From Axinella damicornis (taxonomy: Eukaryota > Porifera > Demospongiae > Axinellida > Axinellidae), in the NCBI GenBank assembly GCA_963931865.1, contig OZ007508.1, forward strand, positions 3,472,081 to 3,536,080: a DNA stretch of 64,000 bases, in the 5' to 3' direction. Below the pieces are notes generated by a model. It was given only the letters and a program-made list of their open reading frames with translations. It was not told the origin of the DNA and did not search any database. Below, piece after piece: positions 15,101 through 25,632 of the stretch. Numbering within the stretch: the stretch's first letter is position 1; every line of letters begins with the position of its first letter. Made by a program: the position numbers and the translations under genes.

Positions 15101-18100
15101 GGCTCAAGGTTGTGCCTAAAGCTACTGTTATGGTTCATTGCAACGATAGTTGGGCTGATAAACTTCTTGTGCCTTTTGATCCAGATCCATTCAGGAAATG
15201 AATGGAGCCCATGTAGTTGGTGAGGGTCTAGCTTGTTTAATGAATCAAGGTGCTGGTAAATGAGGTGAACAGTGCGGGTTATCATATCAGCCGAAATGCA
15301 TTCCATCCTGTGAATGACTTTTTGAAAGTGCGCAAGGATATGTCCCACAGAAATTCTAGTGGTGAAGATCTGTGCAACGTTGGAGGGCAGGATATAGTCC
15401 AGAAGGTACAACTGGGAACCAAATACCAGTGGTAGGTAGTTAAAGTTGTCGTGCGTTGGGATGAGAACTGAGCAACCTGAGAGTGATATAAAATGGGATG
15501 GAAAACCTCCCCCCTTCCATTCTAAGCATAATGGGTAATCTTCAGGAGGCAATGGGCAAACTGGTAGCCAATTTTGATATGTTGCCAAGTCCTTTAAAGC
15601 TGTTGAGAAGGGGCATGTATAAGATCCCCACTGATTGGAAGTGGTGACATTTATAGATTTAAGTTGAGCAACATCACACTCACTCAGATATTTCAAGACA
15701 GCTTTACTACGACATAGTTTGGTGCTGTCAACTGGCTGTGGGTACTTAGCTGCTGAAGAACTAATGGCACAAATGATATCCACAATGTCCTGTGGTTCAA
15801 TACTTGTGCGCAAGCCACAGCTCCTTAAGAGCTGAAGATACCTTGGCTTGTTGAATGGTGAAGTGGGGAATACAAATTCACCGTTGAACAGCTCACACAG
15901 TAGGTGAACAGAAGGATCAAAGAGTTGCCGTGGGGACTTTCGGATTCCAGGCTGTGTTCTGAGGAATGGGAGGCTCCGAAGGGCAGAAACTAATTGCTGT
16001 TGTTTCATAGAAGAACACCTTGTGACTAGGATCTGGAATGAGTCCAGGATCTCTTGCATGAGGCCATCCAGAAGATTGCCTGGGAAAACTCTTCTCTGAA
16101 TTAGAGGAATGAGGTGGTCAAGAAGGAAGTCAACGTTACTAGGAAATAAAACCCTGTTCAAACACCTGAGAAGCTTTAACTGGTAGTAGTCCCTGTGTGA
16201 GAATATACAGAGGTTGGAGGGCAGATGTACTGCACTGACAACTGAATTTTCAGGTTCTACAACAGCCATGCAGTGAGGTGAGGAATGTATGGCAGCTTCG
16301 ACAGAGTAAAGATTGCCACTGGAGGTCTGTGCAGTTACAAAGATGGGAAGGCTTTGAATGGTAGGTTGCTTCTGCCTTATGACAGAGTCTAGCCCTGAAG
16401 AGAGGAACTGTCGAACACTGAATGCTTCTTCTGATGTCAATTTCACTCCCTGCAGGTAGGAGGTGAAATTGGAAAGTCGTATTGCATCCAGGATACCTGT
16501 TGGATCAAACTGTTTCAGGTATGAAGATAGTTGGAAATGCTGCAAGTAGGGAAATTCCAATACCTTGCTAAGCATGACTTGTAGCTTGTCAAGTGCTGCC
16601 AAAAGTGATAATGAAAATCTAGCAAACAGTGGCACATACACCACTGCTGAGTTCATATTAAGCTGAGTGACGCAAAAGCTCATACCATATTTCTGACTGC
16701 TTTGACTGATTGGAATTATCAGCTTACCAGCAAAAGAATGGAGAGATTTGTTTTGCACCCACTCCCAAAACTTCTGGAACCAATCAGAGGGGAAGCGATA
16801 GTGTGGTAGAGTCACTATCTGCATCCCTTCCCACTCTGCAGGCATGGATTCGGGAAGTAGTTCTGCCACCTTTTCAGTAGTTAACTTACTCAGTTGTGTG
16901 GCTTGACTATCAGCCACCTGATTCAGGCTCTTCAGAAGGTCCGAATCACAAGGTAAATCAACCAATATCCTGTCCAAATTTGGAAGGAGATAACGAGGGC
17001 AGTCCACACTACACAGGTAGCAACTGCTTTCGGAACCCTGATGAGCAACTTCAAAACTTGTGAAGTTATGATCTGCAAGTGGAAGGAGGGCTAATCCATG
17101 TAGCTCACTGTACTGTTCATCAGAGAGGCAGTACCTAAGAAGGTCTAGCTTCTCTACCTCATCGATGTAGTAGTAGCTCTGGAGGTTTCTCCTGAGCTGT
17201 GTACGCACAAATGATGGGGATACTTCAGAAACTGGTGTTTTGGAACAATCCAAGGCATTCCAGATTCTGGGAGGGATATCAACTAGCTTGAAACCACATT
17301 GGTAGAGGACATTACAGATGACAGAAATATCTTTGCTACCATTCGGAACGAATGTACCTTCACTCACACCGATCCACTCTCCTGGTTGTGATACATGTTC
17401 CGTCCAAACCACTGCCTCTATTAAGAGCTGGGTAAACAAGGGAAGCAGGAGCCCCTCCCAGTGTGTTGTCATTACCGCATCCACCTCAGGCCAGACTTCA
17501 TAGAACAGCTGCGAACGAAGATGGTTCTTGGCTTCCAGAAGCAATTGGGCATAGCATGAGGGTAGGAGCTTACTTACCAACATTTTATTCCATTTAGCTG
17601 CAAGATCATTCTGCCTCTCAATAGTTGGCCATTTGAGAATTCTGCGATCATCACTTAGGCCAAAGGTGCCATTGACATGCACAGGAAGGGAAGAGGAAGC
17701 CTCGATTGGCAAGGGAAGAAAGCAGAAGATGCGCCCACCAGATGTGGGGTGAGAACTTGAGAGCTCTACTGCCACTCCTACCCAAGGGAAAACATGCTGC
17801 TTTGCAGCTGCATCCCGAACAATTTCACATTGGGATCCAACTTGACTAACAACTAGCCAATGGCTGGCTGTTATGGTATCATGAAAGTGTACTTCTACCC
17901 AGAAGTCTATCACCAGGCCAATGGACCTAGCGATGCAGTACTTTAGTGGACTTGCTTGTGCACTTTCTGTTTTCAGTTCATCCATGAAACACTTTCGTTT
18001 GCGGTCTATGTCATCAGAGTCCTTCTCACATATTGCTACTTGAAAAAACAATTGCAATGTGTATGGTCCATGCTTTGGTATTTCATAGACTTCAATCTTC

Positions 18101-21100
18101 TGAACAGAGTGAAGGAAAAGAAGCAAGAACTTTGCTTCTTCTCTGAGACCAGTAAGAAGATCATGCATCTCGCGAACTGTGTAGGATATTTCAGACAGAT
18201 CAGAAGGTTTAGTGCGTAGTGGAAAACGAAAGAGAGTGCCAGGATACATTCCTGTCTCAGCAGAAAAGCCATCCACCTCAAATGCTGCTAGGCTATCCAA
18301 CTTGCTTTGGCTGTAAATGTCTTGAATGTTGTAGGACTGCCCTAACTCTTTAGGCCATATCATCTCCAGAGGGTCCAAGTAGGCCAGCTTCTCACCACTG
18401 ATGATCATTGGAAGATCTGTGTGAAAAACGGACCATTCTATTTCAACATGCACTACAAACTACTGGAATGTTCACATACATAATCTGCATTCACTCCTCA
18501 GGGGCCAGAGTGGTGGGACAATAATAATATTCATGACCACCCAGAAGCCAAGCAACTGTGGGTCAAATGTGGAGATCAGCCGATTTTCATGTAGGACCTC
18601 CCTAAACTTGGACCGGATCTGAATGGTGGCACATCACACCATCATTGTGCATGTGGGGCCCCTCGATGGATCTATTAAATCCACAACACCAAAGGGGCTG
18701 ACCCATTTCAACTTCCTTTCATAGAGATTTCCCCCCACCCCCCCTTACAAACCACTCAGGTTCCATGTTTTAGTGGTGAAAACAGACCAAACTTTGGATT
18801 TTGGCCCCAAAAGTTGGCCCCAAACCCCAAAGCCTGCATGTAATAGGGCAGTTTCTATTCTGACGAAAATCCCTATAAGTGCATTATGCGTAGGGCCAAA
18901 AGGCGTCAATGGGCATTCAAGTGTTATGGGACACTTTGGTAACAAGCTGACACATTGTGCAAATTGTTCCCAACAAGCAGTACCATGACCTCAATCCAGA
19001 CCGGCATGGCATAGCATAGCATTATACATGTAGAATGCATGCTTTCCAATTGCAACTGGGTTAAAAAGATCAGTTAAAACAACCCCGGTCTTTTACAGTA
19101 TCTCAGAATTGATGAACTTGTTCCCTGGGCATGTGTCAACGCCAGACTGCTGGATCCCATTCATCAATATCTTGTACTCTTGTCAGTGAAACAACCATGG
19201 ATACCTTCTGACAACCGACACTTGATTATCCAGCAGTTAGTGCTGTCTGTATATCATACATAATTATACACTGAAACACAACAGCAATTGTCTTCTGGGT
19301 CCAGAAATGTGTTCAGTCTGAAATCATCCCATCCTTTTGGGTTTGCATTTTGTTGATCAGGGTGAGCTCAAGTGTCAGAGTTAGCCTCGGAGTAGCCAGA
19401 TTTGGTTAGTTATATGTGACACAGCACTGGCACAATCATCATACGCAAGTAACATGGGTTAGTAGTGGTAACATAATTGTTACCTTCACAACCTCCTACT
19501 AACTTGTTAAATATAACAGGCCTACAATCTCGAGTCTCATGTGGCTAGACCACTACATGCATGCACTGTGAGACTTACTTCAAAGACCGTTTTGATTTGG
19601 TGCAGCTGTGAACCGGGGTACTGGCCTGAATGTGTTTGAAACTGCCTGCTCACCAGCACAATGAGTCGATACCGGTGCCACAATTCGTACTGAGGCCAAA
19701 ACTTAATAACATTGTTGCATTCATGGCAATTGCCCGTCCTGTTTTAGCTTGCACTTATGTTCACCTGGTGATTTGGCAGTCTGGCTTTTATCTTACGCAT
19801 GCCATTGTTTTTTACAAAGTTTGGGAGATCAGTGGAACAAAACATCAGTATTTCACATCATTGCATCTTGGTAAGGGGAAATTGTTCAACGTGATACAAA
19901 TGACACCACAGTGCTCAGGAAGGTGCACAAACATTCTGACTATACCATCCTATTAAATTCCACAAGGGTCAACTACTTCAACTTCGTCACCATTTCATTT
20001 CCATCGCACTCTTCCACTTCCATTGCACTCTTCGATCGCCAAACGAGTAGCATCGCTAACCATATTATTGACCTTCACCCACAGGAGCATAAACTGCAGA
20101 TTGGACACTTTTTCTCTGGAGAGAAGTGTCCAATCTGCAAGTCTTAGAACTCAATCGAGGAGAACTCCCTATTAGATCATTGTACCAGTCAGCATCCTGG
20201 CATTTGTAATACCGCTGCTTTTGGGATGGCATGACTTGTATATGTGCATGGCAATAACATAGCAGGAAGCAATGTCTTACAATATGTAGGAGTCCCTTTG
20301 TTTAATTGTTCAGGTCTGTGGACAGTCGTTGTGCAGTGGTGACCAGAATTTTATCCTCATCACGTAATGTGAGCTGTTCTATTTGTTGCTTTAAAGATGC
20401 TGCATGTTGTTCTTGTGGTTGATCATGATGTCGTTTCAGACATATGTTCCATTCTACTGGTTTAACACATTGCTTGTGAAATGGAAGGTTTTCTCCCAAT
20501 CCCATGTGTGTGTTGCAGGGGCGGAGACAGCTACCGAAAAGTGGGGGGGCTAATAGCACAATTGCATGCTGCCGAAGGCAGTGCATAGAGGTGCGTAGTG
20601 CCGATCAGTCTGCGCGAAGCGCGGAAAAAATATTCGCCTTCATTTTTCAGTTATCAGGATGGGCTCTCGTGGCACCTTCGTGCTTTGCACTGCAAGTTAG
20701 AGACGCCAGCCCCCAAGAAACGAGGTGACATAGCTATAGATTCTGGATTTCGTGGGATAGTACCATCCATTCTGTTGTTTTGGGGGGGCTCAGCCCCCCC
20801 CCCCCCCCCCCCCCCCCCTATATCTCCGCCCCTGTGTTGTTCCGGCAACTGCATGTTGTATGCAATGGCATGCTCATAAATATACTCATAGTGTGTGTCA
20901 ACACATAGTGTGTGTACATACGTAGATCTTGTATAATCACTTTTTGTGAGGCATGTAACCCTGACTAATTGTAAATTAGCTTCAGAAAAGTCTTAAAATC
21001 TCTGTGCAGTTGACAAGTACGCTGACAAGATATTTGACGCTGTCAAATCTATCCAAAGACACAAGTTTGAGAGACTCCGCAAAGAGACAAAAAAACAACG

Positions 21101-24100
21101 CCGTACACCAACACAGGATACACGCAATGTGGTGAATCTGAGCCAACGTGCACTAGATGATGATGAACGGGCAATATTGTCCCTGGGTCTCAACTTTGCA
21201 GTGGCCCCGAGGAAGGTTCCATCCATGGACATCATTGCAGCTGTGGAGAGTGGACTAAGGGGAATCGGACCTTCTGACCTACCACTGGAAGAGGCGGACG
21301 AGATACGGCTACGAGTTGGACAGACAATCAGACAGTCTGACGATAAGTCTGACAGCAATCTCACGAAGCCACAAATGACCGCTCTGCACAGGCTACGGAA
21401 AGACACCACAATCGCAATCCTACAGGCCGACAAAGGCAACGCTACTGTGGTCCTGGACAGGGATGTCTACGACCACAAGATCCGTACCCTGCTTGAAGAT
21501 GAAACATACACCAAGCTCAAACGTGATCCAACCAAGAGGATTGAAACGGACCTACAAAAGACCTTGAAGAGAATATCCGACAACGGCGAACTCGACCCGC
21601 TAGTGTACAAGCACCAACTCAGACCTAGTGACTGCAAACCGCCATACCTTTACGGCTTGCCCAAGATACACAAGGATGAAGTCCCACTCCGCCCAATTGT
21701 GAGTACAATAGGCTCCCCCACATACGCATTGGCCAAACACCTGGCCAAGGTGATCGCACCCCTAGCGGGCCAGACGACCTCCTTTGTTAAGAACTCAGCT
21801 GACTTTGCCCGAAAAATGAGCAGCCTGACCCTCAGCGAGGACACCATCATGGTCAGCTTTGATGTGAAGTCGCTTTTCACCAATGTGCCAGTACCTGAAG
21901 GTCTACAGGTGATCCGGGAGAAGTTGGAACGTGACCAATCCCTTCCGGAAAGAACAGCAATGAGCGTCGACTCGATACTGACACTACTGGAGAAATGCCT
22001 CAACACCACCTACTTCACCTACGAAGGGGAGTTCTATCAACAAAACGAGGGCGCGGCCATGGGCTCTCCCCTCTCCCCCATTCTGGCCAATCTGTTCATG
22101 GAGTCTTTCGAGGAAGAAGCCATCAGCACGGCACCGACGAAACCCATGCTGTGGTTGAGATACGTAGACGACACCTTCGTTCTCTGGAAACACGGAAGAG
22201 AAAAGCTCATGGAATTCCTCACACACATCAATAGCCGCCGACCATCCATTAGCTTCACCATGGAGACTGAAGAAGACAAACGACTCCCCTTTCTGGACAC
22301 AGAAGTGGTTAGGAGCGAAGATGGAACCATTCGCACTGTGGTTTACAGGAAGCCCACGCATACTGACAGGTACATTCACTTCGACTCGTACCATCACCCG
22401 CAAGTCAAGACCGGCATCATTCGCACAATGATGCAAAGAGGTGAACGGGTATGTTCGCTGCCAACAGACCTTCAACGGGAGAAACAACACCTTGAAGAGA
22501 TGTTTGTTAAGAAGAATGGATACCCAAAACGCTTCGTGAAGAGAGCACTCAACAAGCAACGAAGACAGACACTGGATGGAACAACCACACCGGACACCCC
22601 GATCAGAACTATTACAATCCCCTATGTCAAAGGGGTGAGCGAACGAATCAGACGGATACTGGGCAGGGCAAACATCCGCACGGCCTTCAGTACAGTGACC
22701 ACCATCAGGTCCCTCCTGGTGAAGACCAAGCCTGTAACAAAAGAACACGACAAGAAAGGAGTCATTTACAGGGTCCCATGCCAGGACTGCCCTAAAGTCT
22801 ACATCGGTGAAACAGGCCGCAAGCTAAACACGAGACTGACAGAACACAAACGACACTGCAGACTTATGCAGCCAGAAAAATCTGCTATCGCTGAACATGC
22901 TATTGTTGAGGACCATCGGATAGACTTTGACGGAAGTGAAGCGCTATTGACAGAGGACAGATTCTGGCCCAGAAAAATCAAGGAAGCCCTGCTCATCAGA
23001 AGGCACCAAAACTTTAACCAAGACACGGGACTTGGCATTAGCGAAATCTGGAACCCTTTTACCCGCCATCGTGCCAGTTTTTTGTCATTGTCAGTATGTA
23101 TAGCAGCCAGTTTTTGTCATTGTCAGTACATGACCTCTCTGTTTCTATTTTTTAATTACGATGTAAATCCGTTTTTTAATGACGTCATCTTTTTTGTATA
23201 TATAAGTAGCTCACTGCGCTGTTCTTGTAAAAATGCCTGATGAAGACCGACAAAACTCGGTCGAAACGTCGTTTTCTGAATTGAAATCTCCCACTGGTTG
23301 CAAGTCCGTTGATAGCGCTGAATATCTGATCACAACGCCAGTACCATGACCTTCTCGCAACATATTATGTACTAGTGATTGCATGAGTGCAAGGGGTATG
23401 TATACGTCAACTATTGGCATCAAGCCCTCGGGCTTGATGACAATATTATGACTTATAATAGCCCGCACACTCATGCATTTAGCTGCATGACGAGGTGTCA
23501 ATATATCATACTTGCATTGTGGTCAATGCCATAATTATATATTGACATAGCAGTACCTTTAAACTAGGGTATCATGTGAACAATTTTTTTTTTCTTCAGT
23601 TGACAGTGAGTTGACAAAACAAACAGTAATAAAAAAATTAAAAATTAAAAAATAAAAAAATAAAAAAATAAAAAAATTAGGTAAGGTTATTAAAACAGTC
23701 TGCCGTGGTGGTCCCCAACACCGCAGCTGCGTTACCCTGCGTGAACAATTATATTATAGAAGCCCACAAGGGTCAACTACTTCAATTTCATCGGCACTTT
23801 AGTTCCATTGCACACTTCCATTGCACGTTTCATGCACTCTTCCATTGCGCACACTGTCTAAAGCATGCAGCCAGCCATGGAAACAACATGCACAAGTGCT
23901 ATGCTTTTCAAAAAAAACACTTATGTATTACGAACACTTATGTATTACGAACAACACTTATGCATTACGAACAACACTTATGCATTACGAACAACACTTA
24001 TGTATTACGAACAACACTTATGTATTACGAACAACACTTATGTATTACGAACAACACTTATGTATTACGAACAACACAGTGTGGCGAGAGCAATTTGTGA

Positions 24101-25632
24101 GTGATCCAGTCAATAGGTAGGAGAGACATCAATAGACTGCCGAACAGGTAAGATACAATTTTGCAGTAATGAGGGGCAAAATATCCTTTAGCCCTGGTTT
24201 CTACACTAACAGTGATAATCAAAAGACATTATACACTACATAAGTATCATACAATGCGGAATTAGATACATCAAGATTTCATTATTTCGCCTAGAAAGTG
24301 GTCCAGCCAAAACCAGACGAATCGGACCTAGCTGTTCCTGATGGCCGAAAAAGATGGTTGCACAGTCTCTCTGTGGAGGCTGGGCTGACACACCTATTGG
24401 TACACCCCTAGTTCATTAGCATGCATGACGCACTTCACAACACTGAGGAAAGCAGCACTAAACCAGTGGAAATGCGAAGTTGCCACGAGGGCCGCCTTCA
24501 TGATGACTGAAGATGATGGTGAAAAATGTTCTGAGCTTCGCGCAGTTTGTCAGCTCCTTATCAGCCTCTGTGGAGGCACAAAGTGCCTCCAGCGTTATAC
24601 TATATGTGCGCACTTTGCACTACCACCTCCAAAGGGAGTGCTCTGAGCCTGCATGCAGGTGGACAAATACGTATCCTCTGTTTGGTATAGAACAGTGCAT
24701 GGGATCGTTTTGACAACAGGCCAGAATACTATATCCTCCCAGACCATGATTACACCGAAAAAGGCTAAAGTTGTTTCAACAAATATTTGTCTGCAACTGT
24801 AGTGAATGGTGCTGGAAAAGAATTCAGTGGGAGCTGATACCTGAGTAAACATCTAACAAAATAGTTAGCTAAAACTTGTTTTTATAGTTTCTGACATAGG
24901 CATTATAATTATTATTGTTACAACTTAAAGCTAATATAATATTATGCTTTAGGAGATACTGAATTCCGGGGATGAGGAATGCAAATTGCTGTGAGAGTTT
25001 GATGGTTTAGTAGACTATACACATCATTCTTAACCAGTAACAATGGTTACTATGACGTAAATGCTTACTCATGTGTGAACAACTAAAACAACAGTAGTCA
25101 CAACAACAGTTAGTGTTTACTGTGTATGCAGATACCTTGAACCCTGGGGTCCAGCTAGCCCTTTGCCTGTGTTTCAACTCATTGTTCAGTGAAATCCACC
25201 TATCTACTTGGAAAATCTCTTTCAAGATTTTTGTTGTAATGCAGCAAACTAGCAAGTTGAAATCAGTGTAGATTATGTATCACATGATAAACTGTACCAG
25301 GTCCCCCCCCCCCCCCCCCCTTCATGCACATCATCTTCACACCTATAGCTAATCTTGCTATATGTTGAACCTGTGATGTGATAAATGGAGTTGAATCCAA
25401 TTCCAAATTTCCCCACTTTGAAGGGGTCCTCTGCCTTGATGCTGCACTCTAGGTTCTGTATGCCCTCCCAGTCTTCATCTGTGAACAGTGCATCATTGTA
25501 GGCCAACAATGCAGGCCCCTCATAGAAGGGACCCAGTTTGGGATCCACGAGTGATGTCGTCTCATGCTGGCTATTATCAAGATAGAACCTCACTGTCTTT
25601 GCTCCAGCATCATCTGCGTTCTGAATAATCTC
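6196..25632 (-). CDS. SACS-like: Sacsin-like giant chaperone with C-terminal HEPN domain, 5' partial
   Basis: Two exons were found: 25632-25371 (87 codons plus 1 nt) and 18416-6196 (about 4,070 codons, uninterrupted). The first ends ATCACAG|gt and the second begins cacacag|ATCTT, which restores the codon for Asp in the run IYHITDLPMIISG across a 6,954-bp intron. Three Hsp90-type ATPase (sacsin repeat) modules are visible: the upstream exon (IIQNADDAG, FGIGFNS), near 14,300-14,600 (LLQNADDAE, FGVGFCS) and near 11,300-11,620 (LLQNADDAK, FGIGLNV). The last 130 residues form a HEPN domain. Just before it lies a 12-residue acidic repeat where vertebrate sacsin has a J domain, which I do not see. 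Human sacsin is 4,579 residues; about 4,160 are visible here. The first exon(s), holding the start and the beginning of repeat 1, were not found. The Met at 18453 is intronic, not a start. In vertebrates sacsin is linked to proteostasis, mitochondria and intermediate filaments. This may be a lineage-specific paralogue. Confidence 0.93.
6611..6735 (-). repeat. In-frame 36-bp tandem repeat in the sacsin-like gene
   Basis: About 3.4 copies of a 36-bp unit encode a 12-residue acidic, proline- and glycine-containing repeat (pattern QPDPDGEVDENP) directly before the HEPN domain. Unit length is a multiple of three, so copy-number change keeps the frame. It is probably a flexible linker. Confidence 0.85.
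18417..20510. other. 3' part of the large sacsin intron
   Basis: No exon or recognisable transposon protein is seen on either strand. The short ORFs at 18773-18988 and 19630-20147 match nothing I know and show no coding-like features. One perfect hairpin at 20095-20139 is listed separately. Confidence 0.55.
20095..20139. repeat. Perfect 15-bp inverted repeat (hairpin)
   Basis: TGCAGATTGGACACT at 20095-20109 is followed, after a 15-nt loop, by its exact reverse complement at 20125-20139. It lies in the sacsin intron and could be a transposon end or a chance foldback. Confidence 0.8.
20516..20834. mobile_element. Non-autonomous DNA transposon (MITE) with TIRs and 5-bp TSD
   Basis: The element starts CAGGGGCGGAGA (20516) and ends with the reverse complement TCTCCGCCCCTG (to 20834). 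The flanks are both TGTTG (20511-20515 and 20835-20839), a candidate 5-bp target-site duplication. It has no transposase. It contains a G7 tract near its left end, a second G7 near 20781 and a 25-base poly-C run near its right end. Similar openings (GCAGGGGC/T) occur near 50,764, 58,531 and 61,070. The superfamily cannot be decided from these ends alone. Confidence 0.75.
20565..20700 (+). repeat. Dispersed repeat, copy 1 (inside the MITE)
   Basis: This segment is closely repeated at 46,604-46,738. Shared blocks include GCAGTGCATAGAGGTGCGTA and GCTTTGCACTGCAAGTT. It is the internal part of the MITE, so the second copy is probably a decayed relative that has lost its ends. Confidence 0.75.
20997..23240 (+). 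CDS. PLE polyprotein: reverse transcriptase plus GIY-YIG endonuclease
   Basis: The enzyme copies element RNA into DNA and nicks the target. The catalytic block YVDD (near 22,160) follows GAAMGSPLSP (near 22,050), and LYGLPKIHK (near 21,650) and FDVKSLFTNVP (near 21,860) are reverse-transcriptase blocks typical of PLEs. The C-terminal third carries a GIY-YIG nuclease, with VIYRVPC, VYIGETGR and LTEHKR at 22,760-22,850. The frame is open from 20997 through the stop at 23238-23240. The first ATG-type starts are far inside conserved sequence and GTG at 21129 is not convincing, so an upstream exon or 5' truncation is likely. The visible protein is up to about 747 residues. The last 45 residues after LGISEIW look unconserved. 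Confidence 0.92.
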   Translation, partial: NLCAVDKYADKIFDAVKSIQRHKFERLRKETKKQRRTPTQDTRNVVNLSQRALDDDERAILSLGLNFAVAPRKVPSMDIIAAVESGLRGIGPSDLPLEEADEIRLRVGQTIRQSDDKSDSNLTKPQMTALHRLRKDTTIAILQADKGNATVVLDRDVYDHKIRTLLEDETYTKLKRDPTKRIETDLQKTLKRISDNGELDPLVYKHQLRPSDCKPPYLYGLPKIHKDEVPLRPIVSTIGSPTYALAKHLAKVIAPLAGQTTSFVKNSADFARKMSSLTLSEDTIMVSFDVKSLFTNVPVPEGLQVIREKLERDQSLPERTAMSVDSILTLLEKCLNTTYFTYEGEFYQQNEGAAMGSPLSPILANLFMESFEEEAISTAPTKPMLWLRYVDDTFVLWKHGREKLMEFLTHINSRRPSISFTMETEEDKRLPFLDTEVVRSEDGTIRTVVYRKPTHTDRYIHFDSYHHPQVKTGIIRTMMQRGERVCSLPTDLQREKQHLEEMFVKKNGYPKRFVKRALNKQRRQTLDGTTTPDTPIRTITIPYVKGVSERIRRILGRANIRTAFSTVTTIRSLLVKTKPVTKEHDKKGVIYRVPCQDCPKVYIGETGRKLNTRLTEHKRHCRLMQPEKSAIAEHAIVEDHRIDFDGSEALLTEDRFWPRKIKEALLIRRHQNFNQDTGLGISEIWNPFTRHRASFLSLSVCIAASFCHCQYMTSLFLFFNYDVNPFFNDVIFFVYISSSLRCSCKNA
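23237..23270 (+). ncRNA. Hammerhead ribozyme motif of the PLE
   Basis: The core CTGATGA (23237-23243) is followed by a six-base-pair stem II (GACCGA / TCGGTC around loop CAAAAC), then GAAAC (23263-23267) and the cleavage triplet GTC (23268-23270). Stem III is minimal, and stem I would pair bases just before the core with GTTTT after GTC. This is the short-stem-III, type-I-like arrangement described for PLE terminal repeats. The core overlaps the ORF stop codon. Self-cleavage is inferred from sequence only. Confidence 0.85.
23373..23475. repeat. Imperfect palindrome downstream of the PLE
   Basis: Arms GCATGAGTGC / GCACACTCATGC and CATCAAGCCC / GGGCTTGATG fold around a centre near 23,426, with mismatches between. 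The core resembles the larger palindrome at 63,783-63,923 (both have TATTGGCA and GCCC..GGGC centres), suggesting one foldback family. Confidence 0.6.
23626..23679. repeat. A-rich low-complexity tract (AAAAAAT units)
   Basis: Runs of 4-7 A separated by single or double T, about 54 bp. No function is assigned. Confidence 0.8.
23916..24077. repeat. 20-bp minisatellite, about eight copies
   Basis: The unit is close to AACACTTATGTATTACGAAC, directly abutting with no spacers. Two internal copies have GCATTACG instead of GTATTACG. It is open in several frames, which creates spurious ORFs. It is not a CRISPR array because there are no unique spacers. Confidence 0.9.
24120..25302. other. 5' part of the large sacsin intron
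   Basis: No exon, transposon protein or RNA gene is recognised on either strand. A poly-C run (25303-25320) lies about 50 bp inside the intron from the sacsin splice donor at 25370. Confidence 0.55.

Larger units (their letters stand above)
20997..23275 (+). mobile_element. Penelope-like retroelement (PLE), antisense in the sacsin intron
   Basis: The element comprises a reverse transcriptase/GIY-YIG ORF followed by a hammerhead ribozyme motif. The 5' end is undefined: the reading frame is open from 20997 with no ATG at its start, and CTCTGTGCAG at 20999-21008 resembles a splice acceptor. No second terminal repeat or target duplication was found, so it may be 5'-truncated. It is transcribed opposite to the host gene. 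The single long intact ORF suggests a fairly recent insertion. Confidence 0.88.

Noticed and set aside
6557..18219. Many plus-strand ORFs of 60-114 codons opposite the sacsin exon
   Set aside because: They are shadows of the long minus-strand coding sequence.
18417..18453. Start codon at 18453 for the 12.2-kb sacsin ORF
   Set aside because: It lies upstream of the splice acceptor at 18417-18418; the true coding sequence continues from the exon at 25,371-25,632.
21984..22748. 254-codon ORF antisense to the Penelope polyprotein
   Set aside because: Lies wholly within the reverse transcriptase coding region; the plus-strand frame has clear catalytic motifs and the antisense product none.
23916..24077. 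Regularly spaced repeats that could suggest a CRISPR array
   Set aside because: Units abut with no unique spacers and the genome is eukaryotic.
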